The notes beneath the pieces are model-generated. The model ran no database searches and was not told where the DNA came from. It saw only the letters and a list, made by a program, of their open reading frames with translations. A stretch of 64,000 bases of DNA from Clostridia bacterium (GTDB taxonomy: Bacteria > Bacillota > Clostridia > Christensenellales > Borkfalkiaceae), in contig JAFYTO010000003.1 of NCBI GenBank assembly GCA_017558825.1, positions 62,001 to 126,000 on the forward strand, in the 5' to 3' direction. Position numbers and translations under genes: made by a program. Of this stretch, positions 32,807 to 42,222 are shown in pieces (the stretch's first letter is position 1; every line of letters starts with the position of its first letter).

Positions 32807-35800
32807 ATGCTCACATCTCTTTTAAAGCCGTCAGTTAGTGACGGCATCATTAAAAATATAGAAAATTCGTTCCGCGGAGGCTTGCCTACCGCGGTATTTG
32901 GCGTTTCAATGCCACAAAAATGTGCTGTTACCGCTAGCTTTGATTTTCCTACTTTAACTATAGTTAGAGACGGGTTAACCGCGCAAAAAACAGCGGAGTT
33001 AATTAGTCAAATTAGTGGAGAAAAGGCGATTTATTTGCCTGCAAAAGATGACGTTATTTTGTTTAAAACCGCTTTTAACAAAGACAGTTTGTATAAGCGT
33101 TTAACTGCGCTTTACGAACTTAGTTTAGGCGCTAAAAAAGTGGTTACTACTTTTGAGGCAATTATTCAGTTATTTCCTAAAAAAATTGATTATTTAACTA
33201 TAAAAAGCGGCGATGAATACGACCTTTATTCGCTTGTTGAAAAGCTTGTTAAAATTGGTTATAAAAGAGTAGATTTTAGTGAAACACAAGGAACTTTTTC
33301 ACTCCGTGGCGACATATTGGAAATTTTTCCTATAAACGAAAGCGATGCGTATAGAGTTGACTTTTTTGGAGATTTAGTAGAGCGCATAGTAACCGTTAAC
33401 GGCGAGGAAAAAGATAGTGTGACAGCCGTTATGGCTACAGACGTTATTATTGAAGAATTTGAAGTGGGCGGCATAAAAACAGCGTTGAACTTAGCGTATA
33501 AAGAGTACGGCAACTTGCTTAGTAAAAGTACGGCAAAAAACATATACGCCAAAATTGTTGAAAAGCTTGAAAGCGACCTTTTTGACGATAGTATGCAATA
33601 CGTTTTTCCGCTTATAAAAAATTCAACAAATAACGTATTTGAGCTTTTGAGAGGCGAATATAGAATTATATTTGACGAGGCTAAAATAACCAATTCAACG
33701 CTGGAATATTTTTATAAGGAGCATTGTGAAAGGGTAAAGTCGCTTTTAAACAAGGGAGAAGCGCTTTCTTTTTGCGATAATCAAATAGTTAAAAAAGAAG
33801 AACTTTTTAGTCATATATCAGCAAAGCCTATGCTTGCAATGCAATCACTTCAAGCACTAATTCCTTATTTTAGCCCTTTAAAGACGTTTGTTATAAATTC
33901 TTCGCCAATAAATAGATATTTTTTAAAGCCTAGCGAACTTTATAGCGATTGCCTAAATTGGCAAATTACAGGCTACAGGGTGGTTATTTGCTGTGGAGAT
34001 ACTCGATACGCAAAAAGTGTTTATAGTGACCTTATTCAAAATAAAATAACTGCAACGTATTTAGAAAATATTACGCAAAACGTAAGCAAAATTAACGTTT
34101 CTCCAAAATATATTGAGAGCGGCTTTATTTTCCACGATGAAAAATTGGTAATAATAGGTACGGGCGATATAACCGCAAAAAAACAACGTGAAAAGAAAGT
34201 AAAACGCAAGCGTGGAGATATGTTTACCGCTCCCGTTGTCGGCGACTTTGCCGTTCACGATACTTTTGGCGTGGGCATAGTAAAAGGGCTTAAAAAAATA
34301 AGCACTATTGAAGGAACGCTTGAATACGTAGAATTAGAATATGCTGGCGGAGATAGGCTTTACGTTGCTACCGACCAAATGGACAAATTGTCTAAGTATT
34401 TAGGCGGAAGTGAAAAGCCTACGCTTAATAAAATAGGGAGCCGTGATTTTGAAAGAATTAAAGAAAGGGTTAGAAAATCTATTTCTTTAATGACAATAAA
34501 TCTTAAAAAGTTGTACGCTGAAAGAAAAGAGCGCAAGGGTTTTATTTTTTCAAGTGACAACGCTTTAACTGAAGAGTTTGACGCGTCTTTTGGTTTTGAA
34601 GAAACGGAAGACCAACTTTTATCTATTAGCGAAATTAAGCAAGATATGGAAAGTAGCAAGGTTATGGATAGGTTACTTTGCGGTGACGTTGGTTTCGGAA
34701 AAACTGAAGTTGCATTCCGCGCCTGCTTTAAGGCAATAATGGACGGAAAGCAAACGGCAATAGTTGCGCCAACAACTATTTTAAGTGAACAGCATTATCA
34801 AACTGCGCTTTTACGATTTAAAGATTTTGGCGTAAGAATATCGGTTCTTAACCGCTTTAGAACTCCGCTACAAGTAAAGAATACTCTTTTGGCTTTAGAA
34901 AAGGGCGAAGTTGATTTAATTATAGGCACGCACAGGCTATTTTCAAAAGACGTTAAATTTAAAGATTTAGGGCTTTTGGTTATTGATGAAGAGCAAAGGT
35001 TTGGCGTTGAGCATAAAGAAAAATTAAAAGTTTTAAAAGAGAACGTTGATACGTTAACTCTTTCCGCCACTCCTATTCCCAGAACGCTTCATTTATCTCT
35101 TTCAGGCATACGAGATATAAGCACTATTAACACGCCTCCAAAAGAACGCATACCAGTTCAAACGGTAGTTACCGAACTTACAGACTCGCTTATTTCAACA
35201 GCCATTAACCGTGAACTTGCGCGTGGTGGTCAAGCATTTGTTTTGTATAATAAAGTTGATAGTATTTACGGTTTTGCTTCAAAAATTCAAGAGCTTGTAA
35301 AAGGTGCTAAGGTAATAGTTGCGCACGGTCAAATGCCGGAAAGAATGCTTGAAAATAACGTTTCGGCATTTTATAGGCAAGAGGCAAACGTTTTAGTTGC
35401 AACTACCATAATAGAAAATGGTATAGATATGCCAAAAGCCAACACTTTGATAGTTGCTGATGCTGACACTTTAGGTCTTTCAACGTTATACCAATTAAAG
35501 GGAAGAGTAGGTAGAAGTAGTTTAATGGCGTACGCTTATTTTACTTATCCTCAAAACAAAATTTTAACTGAAGTGGCGTATAAAAGGCTTACTGCGCTTA
35601 TGGAATTTACTGAAATGGGTAGTGGTTATAAAATTGCCATGCGTGATTTGGAATTGCGTGGTGCGGGCAGTGTATTGGGCAAAGAACAACACGGACACAT
35701 GGACAAAATTGGCTACGAGCTTTACAGTAAGTTGCTTAAAGAAGAACTTTCGGAAAGAACTAAACTTGACGGATTGACACTTGATATAAAAGCAGATTCC

Positions 35801-36205
35801 CACATTCCAAGTTCTTACATTGAAAATGAAAGTGCTAAAATGGATGCGTACAAACTCATTGCCGAAATTAGCAATGAAAGCGAGGCTCAAAAGGTTCGCA
35901 AATCGCTTACGGAAACGTTTGGAACAATGCCAAGTAGCGTTTCTACGCTAATAGACGTTGCGTTACTTAAGAGTATTGCGGGTGGTGTTGGAGCAATAAA
36001 AATTACGGTTGCTATGCACGTTGGCAAAGTTACGCTTGCTAATTTAGATTGCTTAAAAAATCAAAAACTTACCGATGCTTTAAGGAAATATAATAAAGAA
36101 GTAACGCTGTCTTTTGACGATTATCCTCAATTGTCTTTCGCTTCTAAAAGTGGCAAGCCGGAAGAGTTTATAAATAAAATGGTTGAATTTTTTTCCTTTA
36201 GTTAA
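32807..36205 (+). CDS. mfd: Transcription-repair coupling factor Mfd
   Basis: 1132 residues. Mfd removes RNA polymerase stalled at DNA lesions and recruits UvrABC. Order: UvrB-like N-terminal modules, the RNAP-interaction domain (about 470-560; GDFAVHDTFGVGIVKGL), RecG-like helicase lobes with Walker A GDVGFGKTEVA (about 625), DEEQ box VIDEEQRFGV (about 726), LTLSATPIPRTLHLSL, and QLKGRVGRS, then the TRCF C-terminal domain. It is nearly full length for the family. Translation is probably coupled to pth. Confidence 0.96.
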   Translation: MLTSLLKPSVSDGIIKNIENSFRGGLPTAVFGVSMPQKCAVTASFDFPTLTIVRDGLTAQKTAELISQISGEKAIYLPAKDDVILFKTAFNKDSLYKRLTALYELSLGAKKVVTTFEAIIQLFPKKIDYLTIKSGDEYDLYSLVEKLVKIGYKRVDFSETQGTFSLRGDILEIFPINESDAYRVDFFGDLVERIVTVNGEEKDSVTAVMATDVIIEEFEVGGIKTALNLAYKEYGNLLSKSTAKNIYAKIVEKLESDLFDDSMQYVFPLIKNSTNNVFELLRGEYRIIFDEAKITNSTLEYFYKEHCERVKSLLNKGEALSFCDNQIVKKEELFSHISAKPMLAMQSLQALIPYFSPLKTFVINSSPINRYFLKPSELYSDCLNWQITGYRVVICCGDTRYAKSVYSDLIQNKITATYLENITQNVSKINVSPKYIESGFIFHDEKLVIIGTGDITAKKQREKKVKRKRGDMFTAPVVGDFAVHDTFGVGIVKGLKKISTIEGTLEYVELEYAGGDRLYVATDQMDKLSKYLGGSEKPTLNKIGSRDFERIKERVRKSISLMTINLKKLYAERKERKGFIFSSDNALTEEFDASFGFEETEDQLLSISEIKQDMESSKVMDRLLCGDVGFGKTEVAFRACFKAIMDGKQTAIVAPTTILSEQHYQTALLRFKDFGVRISVLNRFRTPLQVKNTLLALEKGEVDLIIGTHRLFSKDVKFKDLGLLVIDEEQRFGVEHKEKLKVLKENVDTLTLSATPIPRTLHLSLSGIRDISTINTPPKERIPVQTVVTELTDSLISTAINRELARGGQAFVLYNKVDSIYGFASKIQELVKGAKVIVAHGQMPERMLENNVSAFYRQEANVLVATTIIENGIDMPKANTLIVADADTLGLSTLYQLKGRVGRSSLMAYAYFTYPQNKILTEVAYKRLTALMEFTEMGSGYKIAMRDLELRGAGSVLGKEQHGHMDKIGYELYSKLLKEELSERTKLDGLTLDIKADSHIPSSYIENESAKMDAYKLIAEISNESEAQKVRKSLTETFGTMPSSVSTLIDVALLKSIAGGVGAIKITVAMHVGKVTLANLDCLKNQKLTDALRKYNKEVTLSFDDYPQLSFASKSGKPEEFINKMVEFFSFS

Positions 36206-36266
36206 AAAATTCGACAGTAAAGGTCGGTTTTAAAAGTGAAATTCTTGTAAAATTACTTTAAAACTA

Positions 36267-36295
36267 TTGCAATATACATAAATATTATGTATAAT
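36267..36295 (+). promoter_or_regulatory. Promoter with overlapping palindrome, foldase lipoprotein gene
   Basis: TTGCAA (36267-36272), a 17-nt spacer and TATAAT (36290-36295). A perfect inverted repeat (TATACATAA, ATA, TTATGTATA; 36273-36293) fills the spacer and enters the -10, a position suited to a repressor. Confidence 0.65.
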
Positions 36296-36318
36296 ATTAC
36301 TATTATTCAAAATTTGCG

Positions 36319-36338
36319 TTTAAGGTATTTACCTTAAA
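36319..36338 (+). promoter_or_regulatory. Perfect palindrome in the 5' UTR of the foldase gene
   Basis: TTTAAGGTA and TACCTTAAA surround TT, 10 nt before the GGAG ribosome-binding site. It could be an operator or an RNA stem affecting translation. Confidence 0.45.
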
Positions 36339-36358
36339 TTACTTATATGGAGAAAATT

Positions 36359-38461
36359 ATGAAAAAACTTTTTGCTAAAATCGTATCACTTATAATGGCA
36401 GCAGTTCTCTCAACGGCGGTTCTTTCAGGATGTTCGCTTATAGTAACAGATGCTGAAAAAGATATGGCGCTTGTTGTTGCTACCGTTGCTTTAGATGAGA
36501 ATTTAGAAGAAAATATTATTAAAAGGGATATGGTTTCCGCATATACTTCTAACGCTTACTATTATCAATACTACGGAACTTCTAATGAAGATGCGTATAA
36601 TGAAATAATGACTTCACTCACTCAAAACTTGATTGTTGTTCAACAATCAATGAAGGCGTTAGTTGGTGCAACTGGCGAGCCTGGCAATGAAAAGGGTTAT
36701 TTTGAACAAGCAAGCAACGTTGATGAAAGCGAACGCACTTCAAAAGAACACGTTTTAGCAGGTTGGGGCAACAATAAAAACAAGAATTTTAAAGATATTG
36801 ACCTTACTGGCTACAAAAATAAAACTATTTACGAAAAACTTGATACTCTTAAGCAATATCTTACTGAATACGAATACGCATACGCTCGTTACAATGCTTT
36901 ACTCACTATTGATACTTTTATAAATGAATTCAAAGATGAAGAAGAAGCAAAAACTTATTCGTATGAATCTTTTGCAATAACAAACCGCACAACTTTAACC
37001 GTTGCCAGCGATTTAGACGGCGATGAGTACCAACTTAAAAACGACAGTGAAATTTCTAAAATGACTGATTCTTACAAAAAGTCGATAGAACAAGTTAGCA
37101 GGACGTATAATTTAGGCGTAACTATTGAAGATAGCGATACTAAATATGATGCTGCTCTTAAAGTGTACACAGCGCTTGCAGATAAGTTTGATTTAAAATC
37201 TCCTGATAGAAAAAAATCTCTTACAAAAGTTATTAGCCAACTTAAAAAATTAGGATATATTACTGCTGATGAGGCAAAAACTTCAACTCCAACAAGCGCT
37301 GATGAAATATTTAAAGCGAACAGTTTCTTTGCAAGCGTTTTAAAAACTGAATACGAAAGTCTTATTGTTTCTAAATACAAAATGGCTCTTGTAAACCAAC
37401 AAGAAAGGTATGCAAATAATGAAGAAAATATCGGCAACTTGTATGCAGAATATAAAACGTTGTTTGAAAGCCAAAAAATAGACTTTGATAAATCAAGTGC
37501 TAATTACGAAGCAAAACTTGAAAGCGCTAGCGAAAACTCATATATTGCATATCATCCTAACAAGGGTTCAAATTATGGTTACGTTGCAAACCTTTTAATT
37601 GGTTTTAACAAAGAACAACAAGCTCTTGTTGATGCGTTTGAGTCTAACGTTAAGTTTACTGATGACGATAGAATTGAATATCGCAATGAAATGCTTAAAA
37701 ATATAACGGTAAAAGATTTGCGTCAAACTTGGGTTCTTTCTAACTTAGGTGAATATGATGAAACTGCCGGCAAGTTTACTTTTGGTAACGACTATGTTAA
37801 AACTGATGCGTTAAAAGTTTACGGCGGTAAAATTAACGGCGCTACTCCATATACTTATTTAGATGGAGAAGAAGAAAAAACTGCTTATACTTATAAAGGT
37901 ATTACGGAAGTTGAAATGTCTTTTGACAGTTTTATTAGTGGCATTTTCAAAGACGTTTTAGGTGTTGAAGCTTCTACTGAAGAAATTAGAACTATTCCAG
38001 GCGTTACTGTTACTAACGGCGCTATTGACGATGCTACTATGGATAAGTTTAGAGACCTTATTTACGCTTACTCTACAGACGGTGGTTCTTTAACTGAAAA
38101 CTATGGTTACTTATATTCTCCAATGGGAACAAGTTTTGTTAAAGAGTTTGAAGATACGCAAAAAGCTCTTATTGAAGAAGGTGTTGGCAGCATAAAAATT
38201 TGTGTAACTAAATACGGTTACCACATTATGCTTTGCACAAAGATTATTACTCCTGTTACTGAAGCTTTGGCTGAAAGCGAATTTGTAAGTCAAATTGACG
38301 TTGAAGGTACAATGCCTTACGAATTTAAACAATATAAAGTAAAAAATATTACAACAACAACTGTAAACGATATTGTTAATTCTTTCATAGCAAAGAACTC
38401 TAAAAACGAAAACGTTGTTAAGAAATTTGAAAACACTTATAAAGATTTAATTGAAGCATAA
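36359..38461 (+). CDS. Lipoprotein, PrsA/SurA-like foldase candidate
   Basis: 700 residues with a clear lipoprotein signal (LSGC, lipidated C25). The bulk is helical and charged. Near the C-terminus, about residues 600-630 (EFEDTQKALIEEGVGSIKIC then TKYGYHIMLC) resembles the end of a parvulin rotamase domain (typically YGYHIIK). A PrsA-like extracytoplasmic chaperone often follows mfd in Clostridia, which supports the call. It is about twice the length of PrsA and its parvulin core is not clean. The start at 36359 is chosen by GGAG 7 nt upstream. Confidence 0.7.
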   Translation: MKKLFAKIVSLIMAAVLSTAVLSGCSLIVTDAEKDMALVVATVALDENLEENIIKRDMVSAYTSNAYYYQYYGTSNEDAYNEIMTSLTQNLIVVQQSMKALVGATGEPGNEKGYFEQASNVDESERTSKEHVLAGWGNNKNKNFKDIDLTGYKNKTIYEKLDTLKQYLTEYEYAYARYNALLTIDTFINEFKDEEEAKTYSYESFAITNRTTLTVASDLDGDEYQLKNDSEISKMTDSYKKSIEQVSRTYNLGVTIEDSDTKYDAALKVYTALADKFDLKSPDRKKSLTKVISQLKKLGYITADEAKTSTPTSADEIFKANSFFASVLKTEYESLIVSKYKMALVNQQERYANNEENIGNLYAEYKTLFESQKIDFDKSSANYEAKLESASENSYIAYHPNKGSNYGYVANLLIGFNKEQQALVDAFESNVKFTDDDRIEYRNEMLKNITVKDLRQTWVLSNLGEYDETAGKFTFGNDYVKTDALKVYGGKINGATPYTYLDGEEEKTAYTYKGITEVEMSFDSFISGIFKDVLGVEASTEEIRTIPGVTVTNGAIDDATMDKFRDLIYAYSTDGGSLTENYGYLYSPMGTSFVKEFEDTQKALIEEGVGSIKICVTKYGYHIMLCTKIITPVTEALAESEFVSQIDVEGTMPYEFKQYKVKNITTTTVNDIVNSFIAKNSKNENVVKKFENTYKDLIEA

Positions 38462-38472
38462 TTTTAAAAGGC

Positions 38473-38502
38473 AAAAGCGGGCAAATTACGCCCGCTTTTT
38501 TG
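38473..38502 (+). terminator. Terminator after the foldase gene
   Basis: AAAAGCGGGC and GCCCGCTTTT pair around AAATTAC, followed by T residues. Confidence 0.85.
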
Positions 38503-38587
38503 TTTTTCTATATTTATACTACAAATACTATTTTTGCCCTAAAATAGCCGTTTTTTGCCGTTTTAAGCCATATTTTAACAATATTAA

Positions 38588-38603
38588 AAACAATATATTG
38601 TTA
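38588..38603. promoter_or_regulatory. NrdR box 1
   Basis: AAACAATATATTGTTA matches the NrdR consensus core C-w-A-t-A-T-a-T-w-G exactly. Confidence 0.75.
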
Positions 38604-38620
38604 GTTGTTTTTTTATGAAA

Positions 38621-38636
38621 CCACTATATATTGTGT
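38621..38636. promoter_or_regulatory. NrdR box 2
   Basis: CCACTATATATTGTGT matches the NrdR consensus (ACACTATATATTGTGT type) with one change. Its centre is 33 bp from that of box 1, about three helical turns, as usual for paired NrdR sites. Confidence 0.8.
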
Positions 38637-38694
38637 TTTTTTGTAAATTTTTATAAAATTGTTGCAAAAACAACAAATAAAACGGGTATTTGTG

Positions 38695-38703
38695 TGGTAT
38701 ACT
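38695..38703 (+). promoter_or_regulatory. Extended -10 promoter of nrdD
   Basis: TGG followed by TATACT (38698-38703), with no good -35 at the expected distance, consistent with an extended -10 promoter. The two NrdR boxes lie 60-110 nt upstream. Confidence 0.55.
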
Positions 38704-38748
38704 ACCAATACGTCACTAAAAACGACTTAAAAAATAGAGGATAAAGTT

Positions 38749-40926
38749 ATGAAGATTATCAAAAGAAGTGGATTAGAGGCAACCTTTGATTTAAGTAAAA
38801 TTGTAGGTGCGGTAAAAAAAGCTAATAACGAAGTTATTGAAGCAGATAGATTAAGTGAGGAGCAAATAAGAGAACTTGCTAATAACGTTGAAAGAATTTG
38901 TGCGGGCAGAGCACGCTCTTTAAGCGTAGAAGAAATTCAAGACCTTGTAGAAAATGAAATTATGCGCTACGGGGCTTTTAACCTTGCAAGAATTTATATT
39001 ACTTACCGTTTCAAAAGGCAACTTGTAAGAAAATCTAACACCACAGATGACCGTATTTTAACTTTAATAGAATGCAATAACGAAGAAGTTAAGCAAGAAA
39101 ACTCTAATAAAAATCCAACTGTAAACAGCGTTCAACGTGACTATATGGCAGGCGAAGTTTCTAAGGATATTACTAAGCGTATTTTACTTGCGCAAGATAT
39201 TGTAAACGCGCATGAGGATGGTATTATTCACTTCCACGATGCCGACTATTATGCACAACACATGCATAACTGTGACCTTGTTAACCTTGAAGACATGCTT
39301 CAAAACGGCACTGTTATTTCAGGCACAATGATTGAAAAACCACATAGTTTTTCAACAGCTTGTAACATTGCAACGCAAATTATTGCACAAGTTGCGTCTT
39401 CTCAATACGGTGGTCAAAGTATATCACTTACACACTTAGCACCTTTCGTTCAAATTTCTCGTGAGAAATTTATGAAAGAAGTTAAGCAAGAGTTTGACGA
39501 AGTTGGTATTGATATTCAAGAAGACCAACTTAAAACTATAGTTGAAAAGCGTGTTAGAGATGAAATTAAGCGCGGTATTCAAACTATTCAATATCAAGTT
39601 GTTACTCTTATGACTACTAACGGTCAAGCTCCGTTCATAACTGTATTTATGTATTTGGGCGAAGCTAAAAACGAAAGGGAAAAACAAGACCTTGCTATTA
39701 TGATAGAGGAAACGCTTAAACAACGTATTCGTGGTGTTAAAAACGAGCAAGGCGTTTACATTACCCCTGCTTTTCCTAAACTCATTTACGTTTTAGAAGA
39801 GCAAAACATTCACGAAGACAGCCCTTACTTCTACCTTACTAAGCTTTCTGCAGAATGTACTGCAAAGCGCATGGTACCAGACTATATTTCTGAAAAAGTT
39901 ATGCTTTCTTTAAAGAAAGATAAAAACGGCGAAGGTCACTGCTATACTTGTATGGGTTGCCGTTCGTTCTTAACTCCGTTTGTTGATGAAGACGGAAATC
40001 CTAAATATTACGGCAGATTTAACCAAGGCGTAGTAACGGTTAACCTTGTTGATATTGCTTTATCTTCTGGTAAAGACGAAGATAATTTCTGGAAAATTTT
40101 TGATGATAGAATGGAACTTTGCCATAGAGCACTCCAAGCACGTCACGAGCGTTTAACAGGAACTTTAAGTGATGCTGCTCCTATTCTTTGGCAACATGGC
40201 GCACTTGCACGCTTAAAATCTGGCGAAAAAATTGATAAGCTTTTACACGGTGGCTATTCTACTATTTCTCTTGGCTATGCTGGTTTATGGGAAACTGTTT
40301 ACTATTTGACAGGCAAAAAACTTACTGAGCCAGAAGGCAAAGAAATGGGTCTTAAAATAATGCGTAAGTTAAACGAATATACTAACAAGTGGAAGAAAGA
40401 AGAGAATATAGACTATTCTTTATATGGAACTCCGCTTGAAAGCACAACTTACAAATTCTCTAAGTCACTTCAAAAACGTTTTGGCGTTATAGAGGGTGTT
40501 ACTGATAAAAACTATATAACAAATAGTTATCACGTTCACGTTACGGAACCTATTGATGCGTTTGAAAAACTTAAATTTGAAGCTGAATTCCAACAACTTT
40601 CACCAGGTGGAGCAATTAGTTACGTTGAAGTTCCTAATATGCAACACAATATACCTGCGGTTATTAAAGTTATGCAATTTATTTATGACAACATAATGTA
40701 TGCAGAACTTAACACTAAGAGTGACTATTGCCAATGCTGTGGTTATAACGGCGAAATCCAAGTAGTAAGCGATGCCGGCGGTAAGCTTATTTGGAAATGC
40801 CCTAAGTGCGGAAATACTGACCAAACAAAAATGAACGTTGCACGCCGTACTTGCGGTTATATTGGCACACAATATTGGAACCAAGGTAGAACGCAAGAAA
40901 TAAAGGAAAGGGTGCTTCACCTTTAA
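38749..40926 (+). CDS. nrdD: Anaerobic ribonucleoside-triphosphate reductase
   Basis: 725 residues. Class III reductase makes dNTPs from NTPs with an oxygen-sensitive glycyl radical. An ATP-cone (1-95) precedes the catalytic barrel (IIHFHDADYYAQHMHNCDL, then FSTACNIATQIIAQVASSQ). A zinc site (CxxC-type pairs near 661-664 and 684-687) and the glycyl-radical loop RRTCGYIGTQYWNQGR follow, with the radical probably on G703. It is controlled by two NrdR boxes. nrdG follows after a hairpin. It indicates an anaerobe. Confidence 0.96.
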   Translation: MKIIKRSGLEATFDLSKIVGAVKKANNEVIEADRLSEEQIRELANNVERICAGRARSLSVEEIQDLVENEIMRYGAFNLARIYITYRFKRQLVRKSNTTDDRILTLIECNNEEVKQENSNKNPTVNSVQRDYMAGEVSKDITKRILLAQDIVNAHEDGIIHFHDADYYAQHMHNCDLVNLEDMLQNGTVISGTMIEKPHSFSTACNIATQIIAQVASSQYGGQSISLTHLAPFVQISREKFMKEVKQEFDEVGIDIQEDQLKTIVEKRVRDEIKRGIQTIQYQVVTLMTTNGQAPFITVFMYLGEAKNEREKQDLAIMIEETLKQRIRGVKNEQGVYITPAFPKLIYVLEEQNIHEDSPYFYLTKLSAECTAKRMVPDYISEKVMLSLKKDKNGEGHCYTCMGCRSFLTPFVDEDGNPKYYGRFNQGVVTVNLVDIALSSGKDEDNFWKIFDDRMELCHRALQARHERLTGTLSDAAPILWQHGALARLKSGEKIDKLLHGGYSTISLGYAGLWETVYYLTGKKLTEPEGKEMGLKIMRKLNEYTNKWKKEENIDYSLYGTPLESTTYKFSKSLQKRFGVIEGVTDKNYITNSYHVHVTEPIDAFEKLKFEAEFQQLSPGGAISYVEVPNMQHNIPAVIKVMQFIYDNIMYAELNTKSDYCQCCGYNGEIQVVSDAGGKLIWKCPKCGNTDQTKMNVARRTCGYIGTQYWNQGRTQEIKERVLHL

Positions 40927-40934
40927 AAAGCACA

Positions 40935-40964
40935 AAAATCTTTTAGCACTTGCTAAAAGATTTT
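40935..40964 (+). terminator. Hairpin between nrdD and nrdG
   Basis: AAAATCTTTTAGCA and TGCTAAAAGATTTT form a perfect 14-bp stem, followed by a short T-rich stretch. It may partly terminate and lower nrdG relative to nrdD, or stabilise nrdD mRNA. Confidence 0.6.
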
Positions 40965-40979
40965 TAGTTTTAGTAAGAT

Positions 40980-41501
40980 ATGAATTATGCTACTATAAAA
41001 TTTAACGATATTGCTAACGGTTTAGGCGTTAGAACGTCACTTTTTGTTTCGGGTTGTACTCACTTTTGCAAGGGCTGTTTTAATAGTGAAGCGTGGAGTT
41101 TTGACTATGGAAAGCCGTTCACAAAAGATGTAGAAGATGAAATTATAACTTCGCTTAAAAACGGCTATGTTGACGGGCTTTCTCTTCTTGGTGGCGAGCC
41201 TTTTGAACCGCTAAACCAAAAAGCGCTTTTACCTTTTTTGCAAAGAGTAAAAAAAGAAGTTCCGTCTAAAAATATTTGGTGCTACACTGGCTATTTGTTT
41301 GACAGCGAACTTTTAGGCGAAAGCCGTGCTAAAACCGAATATACTTTAGAAATGCTTAAACTTATTGACGTGCTTGTTGACGGTAAGTTTATAGAAGAGT
41401 TAAAAGACATATCGCTTATGTTTAAAGGCTCTTCAAATCAACGCATTATTGACGTAAGGCAAAGTTTAAAAGAAAATAAAGTTATATTATATAATTTATA
41501 A
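40980..41501 (+). CDS. nrdG: Anaerobic ribonucleotide reductase activating protein
   Basis: 173 residues, a radical SAM enzyme that installs the glycyl radical on NrdD. The 4Fe-4S motif is C26-T-H-F-C30-K-G-C33. LLGGEPFEP and KNIWCYTGYLF are typical. It sits directly downstream of its partner nrdD. No obvious ribosome-binding site is visible (TTTTAGTAAGAT), so it may be poorly translated relative to nrdD. Confidence 0.94.
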   Translation: MNYATIKFNDIANGLGVRTSLFVSGCTHFCKGCFNSEAWSFDYGKPFTKDVEDEIITSLKNGYVDGLSLLGGEPFEPLNQKALLPFLQRVKKEVPSKNIWCYTGYLFDSELLGESRAKTEYTLEMLKLIDVLVDGKFIEELKDISLMFKGSSNQRIIDVRQSLKENKVILYNL

Positions 41502-41511
41502 GGATAAAGAT

Positions 41512-41955
41512 ATGAATAAAACAGTAATCAAATTTAAAAAATTAAACGAAAACGCAGTAACACCAACTTTTGGTACGCAATACTCTGCAGGGGCAGACTT
41601 ATATAGTGCTGAAGAAGAATTGGTTATTAATCCAAGCGAAACAGCTTTTATAGGCACGGGAATTGCCGTTGCTATACCTGAGGGAAAGGTTGGCTTAATT
41701 TACGCAAGAAGCGGTCTTGCTTGCAAAAAGGGTTTGGCTCCAGCAAACAAAGTGGGCGTTATTGATAGTGACTATCGTGGAGAAGTTAAAGTTGCGCTTC
41801 ATAACCACGGCACAACGCCTCAAACGGTGCTTAAAGGCGAAAGAGTTGCTCAAATGGTTGTTGTTGACTATTACGCTTGCGAGTATGAAGAATGTGAAAG
41901 TTTAGATGATACTGCTCGTGGCGAAGGTGGCTTTGGCTCTACGGGTAGAAAATAG
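41512..41955 (+). CDS. dut: dUTP diphosphatase
   Basis: 147 residues, the trimeric dUTPase that makes dUMP and keeps uracil out of DNA. All five motifs are visible: SAGADLYS, ARSGLA, GVIDSDYRGEV, RVAQMVV and the C-terminal RGEGGFGSTGR. AAGGATAAAG precedes the ATG. It lies 10 nt after nrdG, so the three nucleotide-supply genes probably share NrdR control. Confidence 0.95.
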   Translation: MNKTVIKFKKLNENAVTPTFGTQYSAGADLYSAEEELVINPSETAFIGTGIAVAIPEGKVGLIYARSGLACKKGLAPANKVGVIDSDYRGEVKVALHNHGTTPQTVLKGERVAQMVVVDYYACEYEECESLDDTARGEGGFGSTGRK

Positions 41956-42000
41956 ACCTATATCATCTTTTAACAATATAGCCCAAAATAAATAAAAAAC

Positions 42001-42036
42001 AAAAGTTTAGCAAAAAAACAAGTGCTAAACTTTTTT
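42001..42036 (+). terminator. Terminator after dut
   Basis: AAAAGTTTAGCA and TGCTAAACTTTT pair around AAAAAAACAAG, ending in six T. Confidence 0.75.
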
Positions 42037-42073
42037 AATGCAAAAAATTTAAAAACTTGCTTATAATATTTTT

Positions 42074-42196
42074 ATGAAAAAAATTGATAGAGAATATAAA
42101 AGGGTGCTTAATAAACTTACTTATGCCGAGCCACAAGAAGTTGGTGCAATTTTAAAAGAGTATTTTAATTTAAGACGGCAAAAAAACAAAAAATAA
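42074..42196 (+). CDS. Small basic 40-residue protein, probably leaderless
   Basis: The protein MKKIDREYKRVLNKLTYAEP continues QEVGAILKEYFNLRRQKNKK. It is highly basic and probably helical; no family is recognised. No Shine-Dalgarno exists. TATAAT at 42062-42067 occupies exactly -12 to -7 relative to the ATG, so transcription would begin at the start codon. Its position between the dut terminator and a convergent gene makes it an isolated unit. Confidence 0.55.
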   Translation: MKKIDREYKRVLNKLTYAEPQEVGAILKEYFNLRRQKNKK

Positions 42197-42222
42197 AAGG
42201 CAACGCATTTTTGCGTGGCCTT

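Noticed and set aside
36206..36358. Small RNA gene between mfd and the foldase gene
   Set aside because: The structure is explained by promoter and leader palindromes; no independent terminator exists.
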